DNA from: Platanthera guangdongensis
Lineage: Eukaryota; Streptophyta; Magnoliopsida; Asparagales; Orchidaceae
NCBI GenBank assembly: GCA_039583875.1
Contig: CM077165.1
Span: 64,592,757-64,656,756, forward strand
Length of the DNA stretch: 64,000 bases
Direction: 5' to 3'
The translations under genes were made by a program, and so were the position numbers. The notes under the pieces were generated by a model that worked only from the letters and a program-made list of their open reading frames with translations, was not told where the DNA came from and did no database searches. Of this stretch, positions 1 to 12,058 are shown piece by piece (the stretch's first letter is position 1; every line of letters begins with the position of its first letter).

Positions 1-1120
1 GGTAATCGCACGATCATTGGACTTAGTGCACACGACCACTAGTCGTGCGCCACTACTCGTGCGCATTATCCCAGTTCTTCTTCCTGATATTCCATGCTAG
101 TGCGCACGAGCACAGGACATAGTGCGCACGACCACTAGTCGTGCTCCTGTGATCGTGCGCATTGTTCATTTTTGCTTTTGTATAAATAGTGCAGGTTCCA
201 CCCTAATCGAGAGATCGCTCATTTTTCCTCCGCCGTTTTCATCTCCGAGGAGGGATTCCGCCGTCCTCTTTCATCTTCCACCCTAGGGAGGTGCTCCGGG
301 CAAGCTTTCACCGCCAAATCCAAGCTGGAGCTTCCTCTCGGCCTCCTGCATCATCTCTTGGGTTCATTTCAAGCTTCAACGCCATAGCCACCAAGCAAAG
401 GGAAGCTTTCAACTTTCGTCCGCTGTCGTGAGACGAAGAAGACGGGCCATTTGAAGGTGGAGACAACCCTTCTTTATCCCGGACGCAGTTGAGGACCGAG
501 CTTGGACGCGTAATGACAACCCGACGATTCCAACCGTGAATCCTCAGCAAGACTTCGGATTCGGTCGATCTCCTGACTTGTTCTTCCTTTATTGTTGTTT
601 ATGTGTTGTTGTAAACCTTATTTATAGATGATGTATGCTTATTTGTAAAACGTTCTTACAATTATGTCTATGTGATTGTTTGTGTTCGTTATTTACTTGA
701 GGTGCGCCTATTATTCCATCCACCACCATCCACCATTGCCGCACTAGCAATTGCTAGTGGCGTGCGTTGTGAAGAGGTGCTCACGACCCTCATTCCGCCG
801 TTCTCACCACCTCATCCGCGAGCCTACTCTTCCATCCGCCTAGCGATTCGGTGCATAGCGGCCCGACTAGTCTTCCATCCCACCTGGCGAAGCATCGCAT
901 AGCGGCGTTGCATAGGAGTTGTTGATAGCCTTTTATTTTCTATTTCCTCATATATCAAAGCCCCCATCGTTACCTCCGACCTAAGGAATTCAATCTCAAG
1001 TCCTCCTCGAAATTAACTCCACCTTACTGTGTTCCTTGTGAGATCGATACTTGGGAAAACCCCCATTTTATATTACTTGTGCGACCGGTTCACTACCGTG
1101 ATTTATAGCATCACTCATCA
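1..1120 (+). mobile_element. Family X LTR, 3' part (copy 1)
   Basis: This is the same sequence as 6000-7118 and ends in ACTCATCA, the inverted complement of the TGATGAGT that opens the complete copy at 5528. It contains two of the four compound palindromes built on GCGCACGACCA/TGGTCGTGCGC. A TATA-like ATAAATAG lies near 181 and would serve as the LTR promoter. The start of this LTR lies upstream of the window. Confidence 0.75.
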
Positions 1121-1558
1121 TACAACCTACATCACCACCCCTTTCTCTCTCTAAAAACTGCCACAATTAAATACATGCACTTTATTATTATTATTATTAC
1201 TATAACCATTTACTTCCCATCTTTATTTCTCCAAGAAACCGTTAGCTCCTCTTTATTCCATGAAACCACCACCTTTATATTCTTCTTCATTATCTCTTCC
1301 CTCCATTTACCTCCTCTTAAATATTTGATAAATATTTGATGTTTCAACTCCATCTTAATTTTAGTAATTATGTCCACCATTCATCTCCTCTTTATAAACT
1401 ATGAAACTCCCCCATTTAATTTGGTTGTTTTTTCATATATTTCAATAATATTTAATTATTATTACCACTTTATTTTCCTCCTCTTACCCTTGGCATTCCA
1501 ACTTTTCATGTGTCTTTCATCCTTTCTTTTTTTCCTATAAATAATGGCTAAGGGGGAA
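1121..1558 (+). other. Y element 3' untranslated region and polypurine tract, copy 1
   Basis: Pyrimidine-rich non-coding DNA found three times (also 7119-7556 and 11621-12058), always directly before a Y LTR. It ends in the purine tract AAGGGGGAA (1550-1558), the expected plus-strand primer for the LTR that starts at 1559. No frame in it is conserved among all three copies, so it is read as untranslated. Confidence 0.65.
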
Positions 1559-2435
1559 TGATGAGGGGAGTCCACCATTGGGGTTGAAAATCAGTTTGGG
1601 TGGCTTATTTTTGGGATATCTTTTGAGTTAGTTTTATTTTATGCAATTTTATTTAATTTGCAAAGTAGTTTAGAATTTTCTTTTCATGCAATTGTAATCT
1701 TTTATTTCATAGTGATTGAATGTATTTTTAAATTATGAGTAGCTAAATTTCCATAAGCACTTGATCATGATTAACTTTGGAATGAAATAAACTTTATTTA
1801 TTTTTCACAAAATTATATAGTTCTCTATTTTGCTCGCTAACGATTTATCTTTGATTTTTAACGTATCAAATTCGTATTTCGCGGGTATGTTCTTCGATCC
1901 TAGATCTGTATCTTAAATGACCGAGAGGTTGCAGATACGAGTAGATCGCTCAAAGATAAAAGGAGTTGATTGCACTCCTCGAGAGAGGACGACATAAATC
2001 CTCCGGATTGGAGTCAAATTCAATAGAGTGGTTCACCGCCTAAAGCAAGCTTAGGGGTTTCGACTGGCCGAGAGGTCTTAATCGATCAACCTAATGTTAG
2101 TCAAAAGCATGAGCTCGAGAGAGACGCTTTTGTACTGTAGGAACCTCCACGGTCGAGTGAGCAATTTAAGAGTCTTGCGTACTTTATGTTTATGAAGGTT
2201 CATTTTAATCCAATGGGATTCTAGATCAAGTGCTATCTTTTCGTTTGTTTTCTAGCTTTAGTTTTAATTTACCTTCAATTTATTTTCCGATAAAATAATA
2301 TCAATTTGCGTGAGTAGAAGTACTCAACAGGCCCCAAGTCTAATATGATATTTCCTATACTATATTTCGATAGGTACGCTTGCCTATTTGAGATTATAGT
2401 TTGGATACATTTTAAAACTATAAAATTCCTCATCA
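1559..2435 (+). mobile_element. Y LTR copy 1 (877 bp)
   Basis: Starts TGATGAGG and ends CCTCATCA, a perfect 8-bp terminal inverted repeat. It is preceded by a purine tract and followed after 6 bp by a tRNA-Asp primer-binding site. It is near-identical to 7557-8426 and 12059-12935. Since units lie on both sides, this single LTR acts as 3' LTR for the unit on its left and 5' LTR for the unit on its right. Confidence 0.85.
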
Positions 2436-2441
2436 AGTTTT

Positions 2442-2458
2442 TGGCGCCGTTGCTGGGG
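2442..2458 (+). promoter_or_regulatory. Primer-binding site, tRNA-Asp type (Y copy 1)
   Basis: TGGCGCCGTTGCTGGGG complements the 3' end of plant tRNA-Asp(GUC) at 16 of 17 positions; the one difference still allows a G-U pair. This primer is typical of Athila/Tat gypsy elements. It fixes the preceding LTR end at 2435. Confidence 0.85.
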
Positions 2459-2595
2459 ACATTTTGTTGATATTTTGAAAGCACGAATTTTATTACTTTT
2501 ATCACTCTCTTTCTCTTTCCCCAATTCTTTTTTATTTTCTTTTTCAAATTCATTTCTATTAGGTAACGGTTGTTTTATTTTCCTTTTATAAGAAA

Positions 2596-3710
2596 ATGTT
2601 ATCACATTTGGCCGCCAAAATTGCAGTGCTTCAAAATCAACTAGATATTTTGAAAGCCGCAAGACAACGCAAAATTTCTTGTTCTTATTGTGGTGCTCCT
2701 CATCATCGTGATAATTATTATTATGATTATTATAAATAATTTTGTTATGAAAATAATTTTGAAATTAACAATTATCCCCACTTTGATACTGATTCTGCTT
2801 CAAATTTCCATGAAACTAAGTTTTCCAATTCACATATTTTTCATGAAAATAATTTTTCAAAGGCGAATAATTATTTTGATTTAAATAATTTTTCCTCTAA
2901 CTCCGTTTTTGGTTTTTCTTGTTCGCAAGATCCACCGGAAAATTTTCTGAGTCATGAGAACAATTGTTTAGATCCTAATTTTTCTTCTTCTTTTAGCACA
3001 CCACAATCGTCTTCTTCTAATTTTGGGGATTTTACGCAATTCATAGTTGATTCTCCCCAAAATTTAGAAAACATTATTCCTTGTTCTAATGATTCTTCAC
3101 CCTCTTCCAATTGTTCACCTAATGTGGATCATGAATTTTCATGTGCCCCCTTGGTGACTTATTCAGAAGAGGAGAAAGAATTATTATATTTTACGGTCAT
3201 GGGCACACCGGGTGAAATAGAAGAAAAACATGATTCTTCTCCTATTTCTCCCGATTTTCCTTCTCCTCATGAATTCTCTAACTCCGCTTATGAATTTTTA
3301 GACAGTGACATTCATGAAACTATAATGTCAGGTAATTTTCTTTTCGATAACAACTCTATGTTAGAAAATAAACAACCTATACCTAATCATATAACTTCGC
3401 AAGAGCCTGCTCCTTGTGAAGATTTTTTGACGCGCTTCTCCTTGATTTACCTTTCACTAATAATTTTCATGTAGTAAATGAGTCGTTGCAATATAATGTT
3501 GTCCCCGACCCATTTGCCGCTCATCTAGAAAGATTCAAGTCACCTCAAATATGGATAGGTGATTTCAATCTAAATTTTCAAGTCAACTGCAAGACGGAAA
3601 ATCAAGAAGCAAGCGGAGGAGTAGACGGGCGTGCGACTTTGGCATCTTTGCCAAAGCGCGAATTAAGGGAGTTGCCCCTTCATTTTAATTTTTATTTTCC
3701 TTTCTCCTAA
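2596..3710 (+). pseudogene. Y element gag-position reading frame, broken copy
   Basis: Same gene as 8587-9699. The start ATG at 2596 follows the primer-binding site by about 140 bp, the usual place of gag. Codon 48 is TAA (2737-2739) where the other copy has CAA. The frame then runs open to a stop at 3472-3474. The conserved tail (3486-3710) lies in another frame, so a shift occurred near 3430, and it is shared with the other copy. The protein is rich in Asn, Ser, Phe and acidic residues. I recognise no established domain, only a short CxxC-x4-H near residue 35. Confidence 0.6.
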
Positions 3711-3779
3711 CCACAACCGTCTAGCTTAAAGGCGAAAAAAAGAAAACGCTCTTGGGAGACACCCCTTGCTTATCTTTTA

Positions 3780-5527
3780 TTTTCTGCATTTTGTTTTTCA
3801 TGTCTATTTAGTTTTAGTATTTCTTTGTAGTTTGTATATTTTTGTTTTGTTTTTGCGGAGCTCACCCCTGTAGGTATTCATGACAAATCGCATTGGCGGG
3901 GTTCTGATTCTTCGTATGGCGGGTCTGCTTCAGGTTTCCACGCGTCTTCTGGTATGCTCACTGGATGAGCATTGGGTAACCTCTTCCCTTAGCTCTTTAT
4001 GATCTTAATTTCTCTATCATCTGCTGTATTGCTTAGTTTAAGTCTGGGGGAGAGCTAGTTTTGTTACCTTTTGCACGTGCACATTTCATTTGCATACTAG
4101 AAGCTTTCATAGTTTTATTTTGATTAGTTCATTGCATCACACACCACTGCACCCACATGAGCGCGTGCTTTGCTTTTTTGCGTGCTGCGAGTTAAACTCA
4201 TTTCTTCATTAGATTTGGGAAAATTTTGGTGTTGGCTTATGATTGTGAGACGGAGTAAAATGTTGGCCTTGTTGTGTTCCTAGTCAACTTCTCTCGTCTC
4301 GTGTAGAAATTCGAGTAGATCTAATTTTTCTGTATGCTTTTAGTTTTATAATTTTCTAATTGCATAAATACTTTTTATTCTACTCAAAAGTTGGTGAATC
4401 CGGTGTGAATCTGACGGTAGCTTAGGGATGTGTGTAGACGGTCGTTAGGTTCGTATTGCTCGAGTCGGGAGGACGGATAGTCTTTCTCGTTGGCTAAGAA
4501 CTTGCCCCTAGCTACTCTCGAAGCATGGGTACATGGTTAGTCAAGTGCGTGCGTGATGTGGGCCGTCACTTTGTCTCGTTTGAGCCTTGTACCATTCCCG
4601 ACATCTAACCGTTGCTATCCCCGTTGACCCTGTCCCTTCCTTTGAAATCCCTTCGCCTCGCTACCATAGCCATATAGCCTTTCCTACTCACACATCTTAA
4701 TGTGATCGCTCGGTTAGTTTGTTTTGTTGTAGTTTATATCTGTTTTGTGTGGGCAATTTTGTTGGTGTTTGTGCAGCTTGTGGTGTTGCCGTGTTTTCCT
4801 ATTTTGTTTTGGCTATTTGGATAAAAGAAAAAAAAAGGAAAAGAAAAAAACAAAAAAAATATGATAGTAAATAAAAAGAAAATTCCCAATGTGGAATACA
4901 AAAAAAAGAAATGTATTTGTATATCCATTATTGCTGAGTTGTGCAATGTGGTTGAGTTGTGTTTGTTATGGGCTTGCGCGCACCGTCAAAAGTCCAGGTC
5001 TGGTGATGCGTCGCACGTGTTTGTCCATTGAGTTTAGCTGTGTACATTTTCGGAAGATCTTATTTTGGGTGTGCGTGTCCGTCTTGTTTACCTTTATATA
5101 CCCCGCCTTCCGCTAAGCCTATATTATACTCCAAGTCCTACGGATTCGTGCTTGAGTCTAACTAGTGCCGTGGAGAGAGTGTGAAAGGGCAAGCATATGG
5201 TCACCGACATTTGTGGATTCCTTTGGAGGTTATCCCGAGCCCTGATCTTTGGCAATGCTCGCCTAGCGATTAGTCTACTTTCTCCCTATGCGTGACCGGA
5301 TGATTCACCGTGATTCCATTTTTGAGTAATAATAAAATTTTGATACGCATTGTGAAAAGTATAAACTATTTTGTATGCTTAGAAATTTCTTCTGTTATAT
5401 TTTTACACGCGCGAGCATGCGACTTCGCATGGTACTTCGTATCGCAATTTCTTTGTTAACTAGTATTTTTCCCTATTTGCTTAGATTTTGTTTGCTCGGG
5501 ACGCGCAAACAGTTAAGTCTGGGGGTG
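3780..5527 (+). other. X-derived 3' non-coding region with polypurine tract
   Basis: Sequence identity with the second Y unit stops at 3779/9768, and X sequence begins. Parts of it (about 5120-5330) match, in reverse complement, the 3' non-coding region of the W element near 48000-48200, so X is related to W. A purine run near 4805-4880 and a first AAGTCTGGGGGAGAG near 4041 are present. The tract ending at 5527 (AAGTCTGGGGGTG) directly precedes the X LTR and is its likely polypurine tract. I see no retrotransposon protein here. Confidence 0.65.
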
Positions 5528-7118
5528 TGATGAGTCCACTTTATATACCTATTTTCGGACTCATCTGGGCTAGTTTTCACACGTTTGCACTTCACTTTTA
5601 GTTCTTTATCGTTCCTATTTCATCTAATCTTTATTTCCATAGGAAGTGCACATTTATGTCTGTGGTTATGTATTTTGTTACTTTTATTGTTTGTACTCTT
5701 TTTTGTTATTGTCTAGAATGTCTGCACAGATTAGTGATTGGTTTTTCCTTTCGATACAGGGGTCGTGTGCGTGTTCCGGGACGGTTGTGAAACAGGAATA
5801 CTGCGCACGATCATGGGATCTAATGCGCACGACCACTGGTCGTGCGCCCCTGATCGTGTGCCCCTGATCGTGTGCACTACTCTTCGTTTTCCAGAATCAG
5901 CCTGGGGTAAGCGCACGACCACTGGACACATTGCGCACGACCACCGGTCGTGCGACACTGATCGTGTGCATTGATTCCTCTTTTCTGGAGTCCTGTCTGG
6001 GTAATCACACGATCATTGGACTTAGTGCGCACGACCACTGGTCGTGCGCCACTACTCATGCGCATTATCCCAGTTCTTCTTCCTAATATTCCATGCCAGT
6101 GCGCACGAGCACAGGACATAGTGCGTACGACCACTGGTCGTGCGCCTGTGATCGTGCGCATTGATCATTTCTGCTTTTGTATAAATAGTGCAGGTTCCGC
6201 CCTAATCGAGAGATCGCTCATTTTTCCTCCGCCGTTGTCATCTCCGAGGAGGGATTCCGCCGTCCTCCTTCATCTTCCACCCTAGGGAGGTGCTCCGGGC
6301 AAGCTTTCACCGCCAAATCCAAGCCGGAGCTTCCTCTCGGCCTCCTCCATCATCTCTTGGATTCATTTCAAGCTTCAACGCCATAGCCATCAACAAAGGG
6401 AAGCTTTCAACTTTCGTCTGCTATCGTGAGACGAAGAAGACGGGCCATTGGAAGGTGGTGACAGCCCTTCTCTATCCCGGACGTAGTTGAGGACCGAGCT
6501 TGGACGCGGAATGACAACCCGACGATTCCAACCGTGAATCCCCAGCAAGACTTCGGATTCGGTCGATCTCTTGACTTGTTCTTCCTTTATTGTTATTTAT
6601 GTGTTGTTGTAAACCTTATTTATAGATGATGTATGCTTATTTGTAAAACGTTCTTACAATTATGTCTATGTGATTGTTTGTGTTCGTTATTTACTTGAGG
6701 TACGCCTATTATTCCATCCACCACCATCCACCCTTGCCGCACTAGCAATTGCTAGTGGCGTGCGTTGCGAAGAGGTGCTCACGACCCTCATTCCGCCATT
6801 CTCACCACCTCATCCGCGAGCCTACTCTTCCATCCGCCTAGCGATTCGGTGCATAGCGGCCCGACTAGTCTTCCATCCCGCCTGGCGAAGCATCGCATAG
6901 CGGCGTTGCATAGGAGTAGTTGATAGCCTTTTATTTTCTATTTCCGCATATATCAAAGCCCCCATCGTTACCTCCGACCTAAGGACTTTAATCTCAAGTC
7001 CTCCTCGAAATTAACTCCACCTTACTGTGTTCCTTGTGAGATCGATACTTGGGAAAACCCCCATTTTATATTACTTGTGCGACCGGTTCACTGCCGTGAT
7101 TTATAGCATCACTCATCA
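5528..7118 (+). mobile_element. Family X LTR, complete copy (1591 bp)
   Basis: Begins TGATGAGT and ends ACTCATCA (perfect 8-bp inverted ends), directly after a polypurine tract. Its last 60 bp resemble the end of the W LTR, which in W is followed by a primer-binding site. That shows this is a true LTR end even though no primer-binding site follows here. Inside are a hairpin at the extreme 5' end (5529-5566), four compound palindromes (about 5800-6165) and a TATA-like ATAAATAG near 6180. The junction to Y falls on CTCATCA, which Y also carries at 11614-11620. Confidence 0.75.
5800..6165. repeat. Four compound palindromes in the X LTR
   Basis: Each unit is a core GCGCACGACCA-CTGGTCGTGCGC palindrome enclosed by an outer pair CACGATCA/TGATCGTG, about 60-75 bp in all. 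Units lie near 5803-5880, 5910-5970, 6003-6063 and 6099-6165, spaced by unrelated DNA. Two are also visible in the left copy (about 3-62 and 99-165), and four similar ones occur in the W LTR. Confidence 0.8.
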
Positions 7119-7556
7119 TACAACCTACATCACCACCACTTTCTCTCTCTAAAAACTGCCACAATTAAATACATGCACTTTATTATTATTATTATTACTA
7201 TAACCATTTACTTCCCATCATTATTTCTCCAAGAAACCGTTAGCTCCTCTTTATTCCATGAAACCACCACCTTTATATTCTTCTTCATTATCTCTTCCCT
7301 CCATTTACCTCCTCTTAAATATTTGATAAATATTTCATGTTTCAACTCCATCTTAATTTTAGTAATTATGTCCACCATTCATCTCCTCTTTATAAACTAT
7401 GAAACTCCCCCATTTAATTTGGTTGTTTTTTTATATATTTCAATAATATTTAATTATTATTACCACTTTATTTTCCTCCTCTTACCCTTGGCCTTCCAAC
7501 CTTTCATGTGTCTTTCATCCTTTCTTTTTTTCCTATAAATAATGGCCAAGGGGGAA
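7119..7556 (+). other. Y element 3' untranslated region and polypurine tract, copy 2
   Basis: Second copy of 1121-1558, ending in AAGGGGGAA (7548-7556) before the LTR. A 121-codon frame (7173-7538) exists only here; the first copy has a TGA in it. It is therefore not treated as a gene. Confidence 0.65.
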
Positions 7557-8426
7557 TGATGAGGGGAGTCCACCATTGGGGTTGAAAATCAGTTTGGGTG
7601 GCTTATTTTCGGGATATCTTTGGAGTTAGTTTTATTTTACGCAATTTTATTTTATTTGCAAAGTAGTTTAGAATTTTCTTTTCATGCAATTGTAATCTTT
7701 TATTTCATAGTGATTGAATGTATTTTTAAATTATGAGTAGCTAAATTTCCATATGCACTTGATCATGATTAACTTTGTAATGAAATAAACTTTATTTATT
7801 TTTCACAAAATTGTAAAGCTCTCTATTTTGATCGCTAACGATTTATCTTTGATTTTTAACATATCAAATTCGTATTTCGCGAGTATGTTCTTCGATCCTA
7901 GATCTGTATCTTAAATGACCGAGAGGTTGCGGATACGAGTAGATCGATCAAAGATAAAAGGAGTTGCACTCCTCGAGAGAGGACGATATAAATCCTCCGG
8001 ATTGGAGTCAAATTCAATAGAGTGGTTCACCGCCTAAAGCAAGCTTAGGGGTTTCGACTGGCCGAGAGGTCTTAATCGATTAACCTAATGTTAGTCAGAA
8101 GCATGAGTTCGAGAGAGACGCTTTTGTACTGTAGGAACCTCCACGGTCGAGTGAGCAATTTAAGAGTCTTGCGTACTTTATGTTTATGAAGATTCATTTT
8201 AATCCAATGGGATTCTAGATCAAGTGCTATCTTTTCATTTGTTTTCTAGCTTTAGTTTTAATTTACCTTCATATATTCTGATAAAATAATATCAATTTGC
8301 GTGAGTAGAAGTACTCAACAGGCCCCGAGTCTAATACGATATTTCCTATACTATATTTCGATAGGTACGCTTGCCTATTTGAGATTATAGTTTGGATACA
8401 TTTTAAAACTATAAAATTCCTCATCA
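7557..8426 (+). mobile_element. Y LTR copy 2 (870 bp)
   Basis: TGATGAGG...CCTCATCA ends, purine tract before it and tRNA-Asp primer-binding site after it. It differs from copy 1 by scattered substitutions and small indels, including a 6-bp loss near 7967 and a short loss near 8270. Confidence 0.85.
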
Positions 8427-8432
8427 AGTTTT

Positions 8433-8449
8433 TGGCGCCGTTGCTGGGG
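8433..8449 (+). promoter_or_regulatory. Primer-binding site, tRNA-Asp type (Y copy 2)
   Basis: Same 17-mer as at 2442, with the same one-base difference from the tRNA-Asp complement. Confidence 0.85.
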
Positions 8450-8586
8450 ACATTTTGTTGATATTTTGAAAGCGCGAATTTTATTACTTTTATCACTCTC
8501 TTTCTCTTTCCCCAATTCTTTTTTATTTTCTTTTTCAAATTCATTTCTATTAGGTAACGGTTGTTTTATTTTCCTTTTATAAGAAA

Positions 8587-9699
8587 ATGTTATCGCATTT
8601 GGCCGCCAAAATTGCAGTGCTTCAAAATCAACTAGATATTTTGAAAGCCGCAAGACATCGCCAAATTTCTTGTTCTTATTGTGGTGCTCCTCGTCATCGC
8701 GATAATTATTATTATGATTATTATAAACAATTTTGTTATGGAAATAATTTTGAAATTAACAATTATCCCCACTTTGATACTGATTCTGCTTCAAATTTCC
8801 ATGAAACTAAGTTTTCCAATTCACATATTTTTCATGAAAATAATATTTCAAAGGCGAATAATTATTTTGATTTAAATAATTTTTCCTCTAACTCTGTTTT
8901 TGGTTTTTCTTGTTCGCAAGATCCACCAGAAAATTTTCTGAGTCATGAGAACAATTATTTAGATCCTAATTTTTCTTCTCCTTTTAGCACACCACAATCG
9001 TCTTCTTCTAATTTTGGGGATTTTACGCAATTCATAGTTGATTCTCCCCAAATTTTAGAAAACATTATTCCTTGTTCTAATGATTCTTCACCCTCTTCCA
9101 ATTGTTCACCTAATGTGGATCATGAATTTTCATGTGCCCCCTTGGTGACTTATTCGGAAGAGGAGGAAGAATTATTATATTTTACGGTCATGGGCACACC
9201 GGGTGAAATAGAAGAAAAACATGTTTCTTCTCCTATTTCTCCCGATTTTCCTTCTCCTCATGAATTCTCTAACTCCGCTTATGAATTTTTAGACAGTGAC
9301 ATTCATGAAACTATAATGCCAGGTAATTTTCTTTTTGATAACAACTCTATGTTAGAAAATAAACAACCTATCTAATCATATAACTTCGCAAGAGCCTCCT
9401 CCTTGTGAAGATTTTTTGACGCGCATCTCCTTGATTTATCTTTCACTAATAATTTTCATGTAGTAAATGAGTCGTTGCAATATATTGTTGTCCCCGACCC
9501 ATTTGCCGCTCATCTAGAAAGATTCAAGTCACCTCAAGTATGGATAGGTGATTTCAATCTAAATTTTCAAGTCAACTGCAAGACGGAAAATCAAGAAGCA
9601 AGCGGAGGAGTAGACGGGCGTGCGACTTTGGCATCATTGCCAAAGCGCGAATTAAGGGAGTTTCTCCTTCATTTTAATTTTTATTTTCCTTTCTCCTAA
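8587..9699 (+). CDS. Y element gag-position protein, function unknown (frameshifted 3' part)
   Basis: The best-preserved copy. ATG 8587 opens 262 codons to a stop at 9373-9375. A 2-base loss relative to the other copy (near 9371) causes that stop. The conserved C-terminal part continues in another frame to 9699, so the ancestral protein had about 370 residues. Seen: a short predicted helix at the N-terminus, a CxxCGAPxH motif near residue 35 that resembles half a zinc knuckle, then a long low-complexity region rich in Asn, Ser, Phe, Asp and Glu. There is no gag capsid signature, protease or RT. Its position after the primer-binding site suggests a gag-like or packaging role, but that is inference. 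What else it could be is open. Confidence 0.5.
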
Positions 9700-9768
9700 C
9701 CACAACCGTCTAGCTTAAAGACGGAAAAAAGAAAACGCTCTTGGGAGACACCCCTTGCTTATCTTTTA

Positions 9769-11620
9769 ATTTTTATGAATTTTTTTTCTAAATTTTCACA
9801 AACTATTTTTCTTTCCCCCCTCCTACTTGACTTATAAACATTGGGGACAATGTTTATTTTTAAGTATGGGGGTGGATTATTACTTATTATTTTTATTTAA
9901 AAATCCAAAAAATGAAAAATCTTTAAAAATTAAAAAATTGTTTTCTTTTTATTATAAAAAATACAAAAAATAGGAAACAAATATATAATAAAGCCCTACT
10001 TAATCTCGTTGTGATTTTTAGAAATTTATTTTGAGTTTATTTATAAGAATTTTTATATTTTTTTGATTTTCTAATCTTTTATTTCATCAAAGTTAGTTAA
10101 ATTTAATTTTTTGGTGATTTGATTTTAAGAAATAAATTTATGAAGTAAATTTGTTTAGAGAAAACTATTTAGCCCTTTTTCTCTTTTATTGTAATTAGTT
10201 TCAATTTTCTAGTGCTTAGTTTAACAATCCTTATATTTTAATTATCTTCACTTTATGCTTTAAGATTCTTAGGAAAGCTTAAATCACTATAGTTGTTCTC
10301 TTAGTTTTTTAATTTAATCTAAATTTTGTTAAGCCTTTCCCTTCGTTTTTAATTTTCTTGTTAGATCATATGTCCTGGGGATAAGAGCATAAAATTCATT
10401 ATCCCCTGATATACATATGCAATTTTTCTTTTTTTGGTTAGATTATATGTCAAGGGAATCAAGTATTCCTTGGTACACATAGGCACCCCCCCAAATAAAG
10501 GAGTAAGAGAATAAAATTCATTACTCCTAAGCAATTTTGTTTGAAGACAAAAAAAATATTAAAAAGAAAAAAATTGTGTGTGGTGAGAGGATAAAATTCA
10601 TCACCCCCAATCTAAGATCTCTTCAATTGCCTTTCTCCAAACCCAAAATCCAATATAATTGCTTTAGATTTAAATTAAATTTGTAAGAGAGCATAAGTAG
10701 TGGTTGATTTTTCCTTTACGTTTCTTTTTAGTGAAAAAGTGTTAATAATTTTTAATCTAACTTTGTTTGCTAAATACTTAATTTTGAGTTCTAATTAATT
10801 TATTAGAGAATACTTTGCTAAATATTTATCTCTTCACATTTTACTTTCATATTTTAGGACTTAAAATTTTGAATCCCTAAAATTTTATTTTTAACTTTCT
10901 TTTGATTTAATAAATTATTAATTTGATTAAAAATTATATTAATGTCTTATAAGTACTCTCATAGTTTTGCTCTGGAATAGCAAAAGATTTAGTATGGGGG
11001 TATTTGATAAGTAATATTTACACGTATTTTTACTATAATATTTAGTTTAATATTTATTTTTAATTAATCATATTTTATTTATTCTGGTTAATAAATTATA
11101 TCTTTTTGATATATGTTAAATAATTTAAGTTTTATTTATTTTTGTAGGATTTATAACTATTATTTAGTATTCATTTTAGTTTAATAATTAATATAAAATT
11201 AATAATAATTTATATATTTTCATTTACAAATCATTTATTTTATATTTTAGTTTACTAATTTTATATATATTTATTTTTGTAGGTTTATTGACGTGGTCGC
11301 GCTCTCGACATTTGCAAAAGAAATATTTACCGAAGTCATCGCGTTGGCCGAGCAATTCATGCAGTCTACATGAAACCAAGGGAAAGTCCCGCTGCACTCG
11401 TTCAAGGCGATCAAGCATTTCATGTCGCAACCACCCATTCAGCTTTTCTTCATGCAAGCTCATGACAAATATATTATTATGCATTGATGTCGCCACGCCA
11501 TCATCGCCAACTCTCAAAATGACCGGCGCCAAGCAAGTCTTCGACATTCAACTATTTTTATCATTCTCATGCACAACGCCATCGCCATCACCTTTTCATG
11601 TCAAAGACGCCACCTCATCA
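9769..11620 (+). other. Second-unit middle region, AT-rich, with two polypurine-like tracts
   Basis: This non-coding AT-rich stretch replaces the X segment seen in the first unit. Seen: ACATTGGGGACAATGT at 9837-9852 followed by AAGTATGGGGGTGG, and a later TTAGTATGGGGGTATT ending at 11004 directly before TGATAAGTAA. The second tract could prime an alternative, longer LTR (11005-12935), or a separate LTR ending at 11620 in CTCATCA. AT-rich short repeats of the form AGAGxATAAAATTCATxxCCCC occur near 10385, 10507 and 10585. A 183-codon frame at 11288-11839 crosses the region boundary and has no recognisable domain. Confidence 0.5.
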
Positions 11621-12058
11621 AACAACTTACATCACCACCCCTTTCTCTCTCTAAAAACTGCCACAGTTAAATACATGCACTTAATTATTATTATTATTAC
11701 TATAACCATTTACTTCCCATCTTCATTTCTCCAAATAACTGCTAGCTCCTCTTTATTCCATGAAACCACCAACTTTATATTCTTCTTCATTATCTCTTCT
11801 CTCCATTTACCTCCTCTTAAATATTTGATAAATATTTGATGTTTCAACTCCATCTTAATTTTAGTAATTATGTCCACCATTCATCTCCTCTTTATAAACT
11901 ATGAAACTCCCCCATTTAATTTGGTTGTTTTTTCATATATTTCAATAATAATTAATTATTATTACCACTTTATTTTCCACCTCTTACCCTTGGCCTTCCA
12001 ACCTTTCATGTGTCTTTTATCCTTTCTTTTTTTCCTATAAATAATGGCCAAGGGGTAA
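11621..12058 (+). other. Y element 3' untranslated region and polypurine tract, copy 3
   Basis: Third copy of the pre-LTR region. The purine tract is altered to AAGGGGTAA (12050-12058). Confidence 0.65.

Noticed and set aside
2275..2662. Minus-strand frames over the Y LTR end and leader (also 8269-8653 and 12775-13029)
   Set aside because: They cross the LTR end and primer-binding site on the wrong strand and are rich in Lys/Asn from AT-rich DNA.
7173..7538. 121-codon frame before the second Y LTR
   Set aside because: The first copy has a stop at the homologous site and the third diverges; the hydrophobic product derives from pyrimidine-rich DNA.
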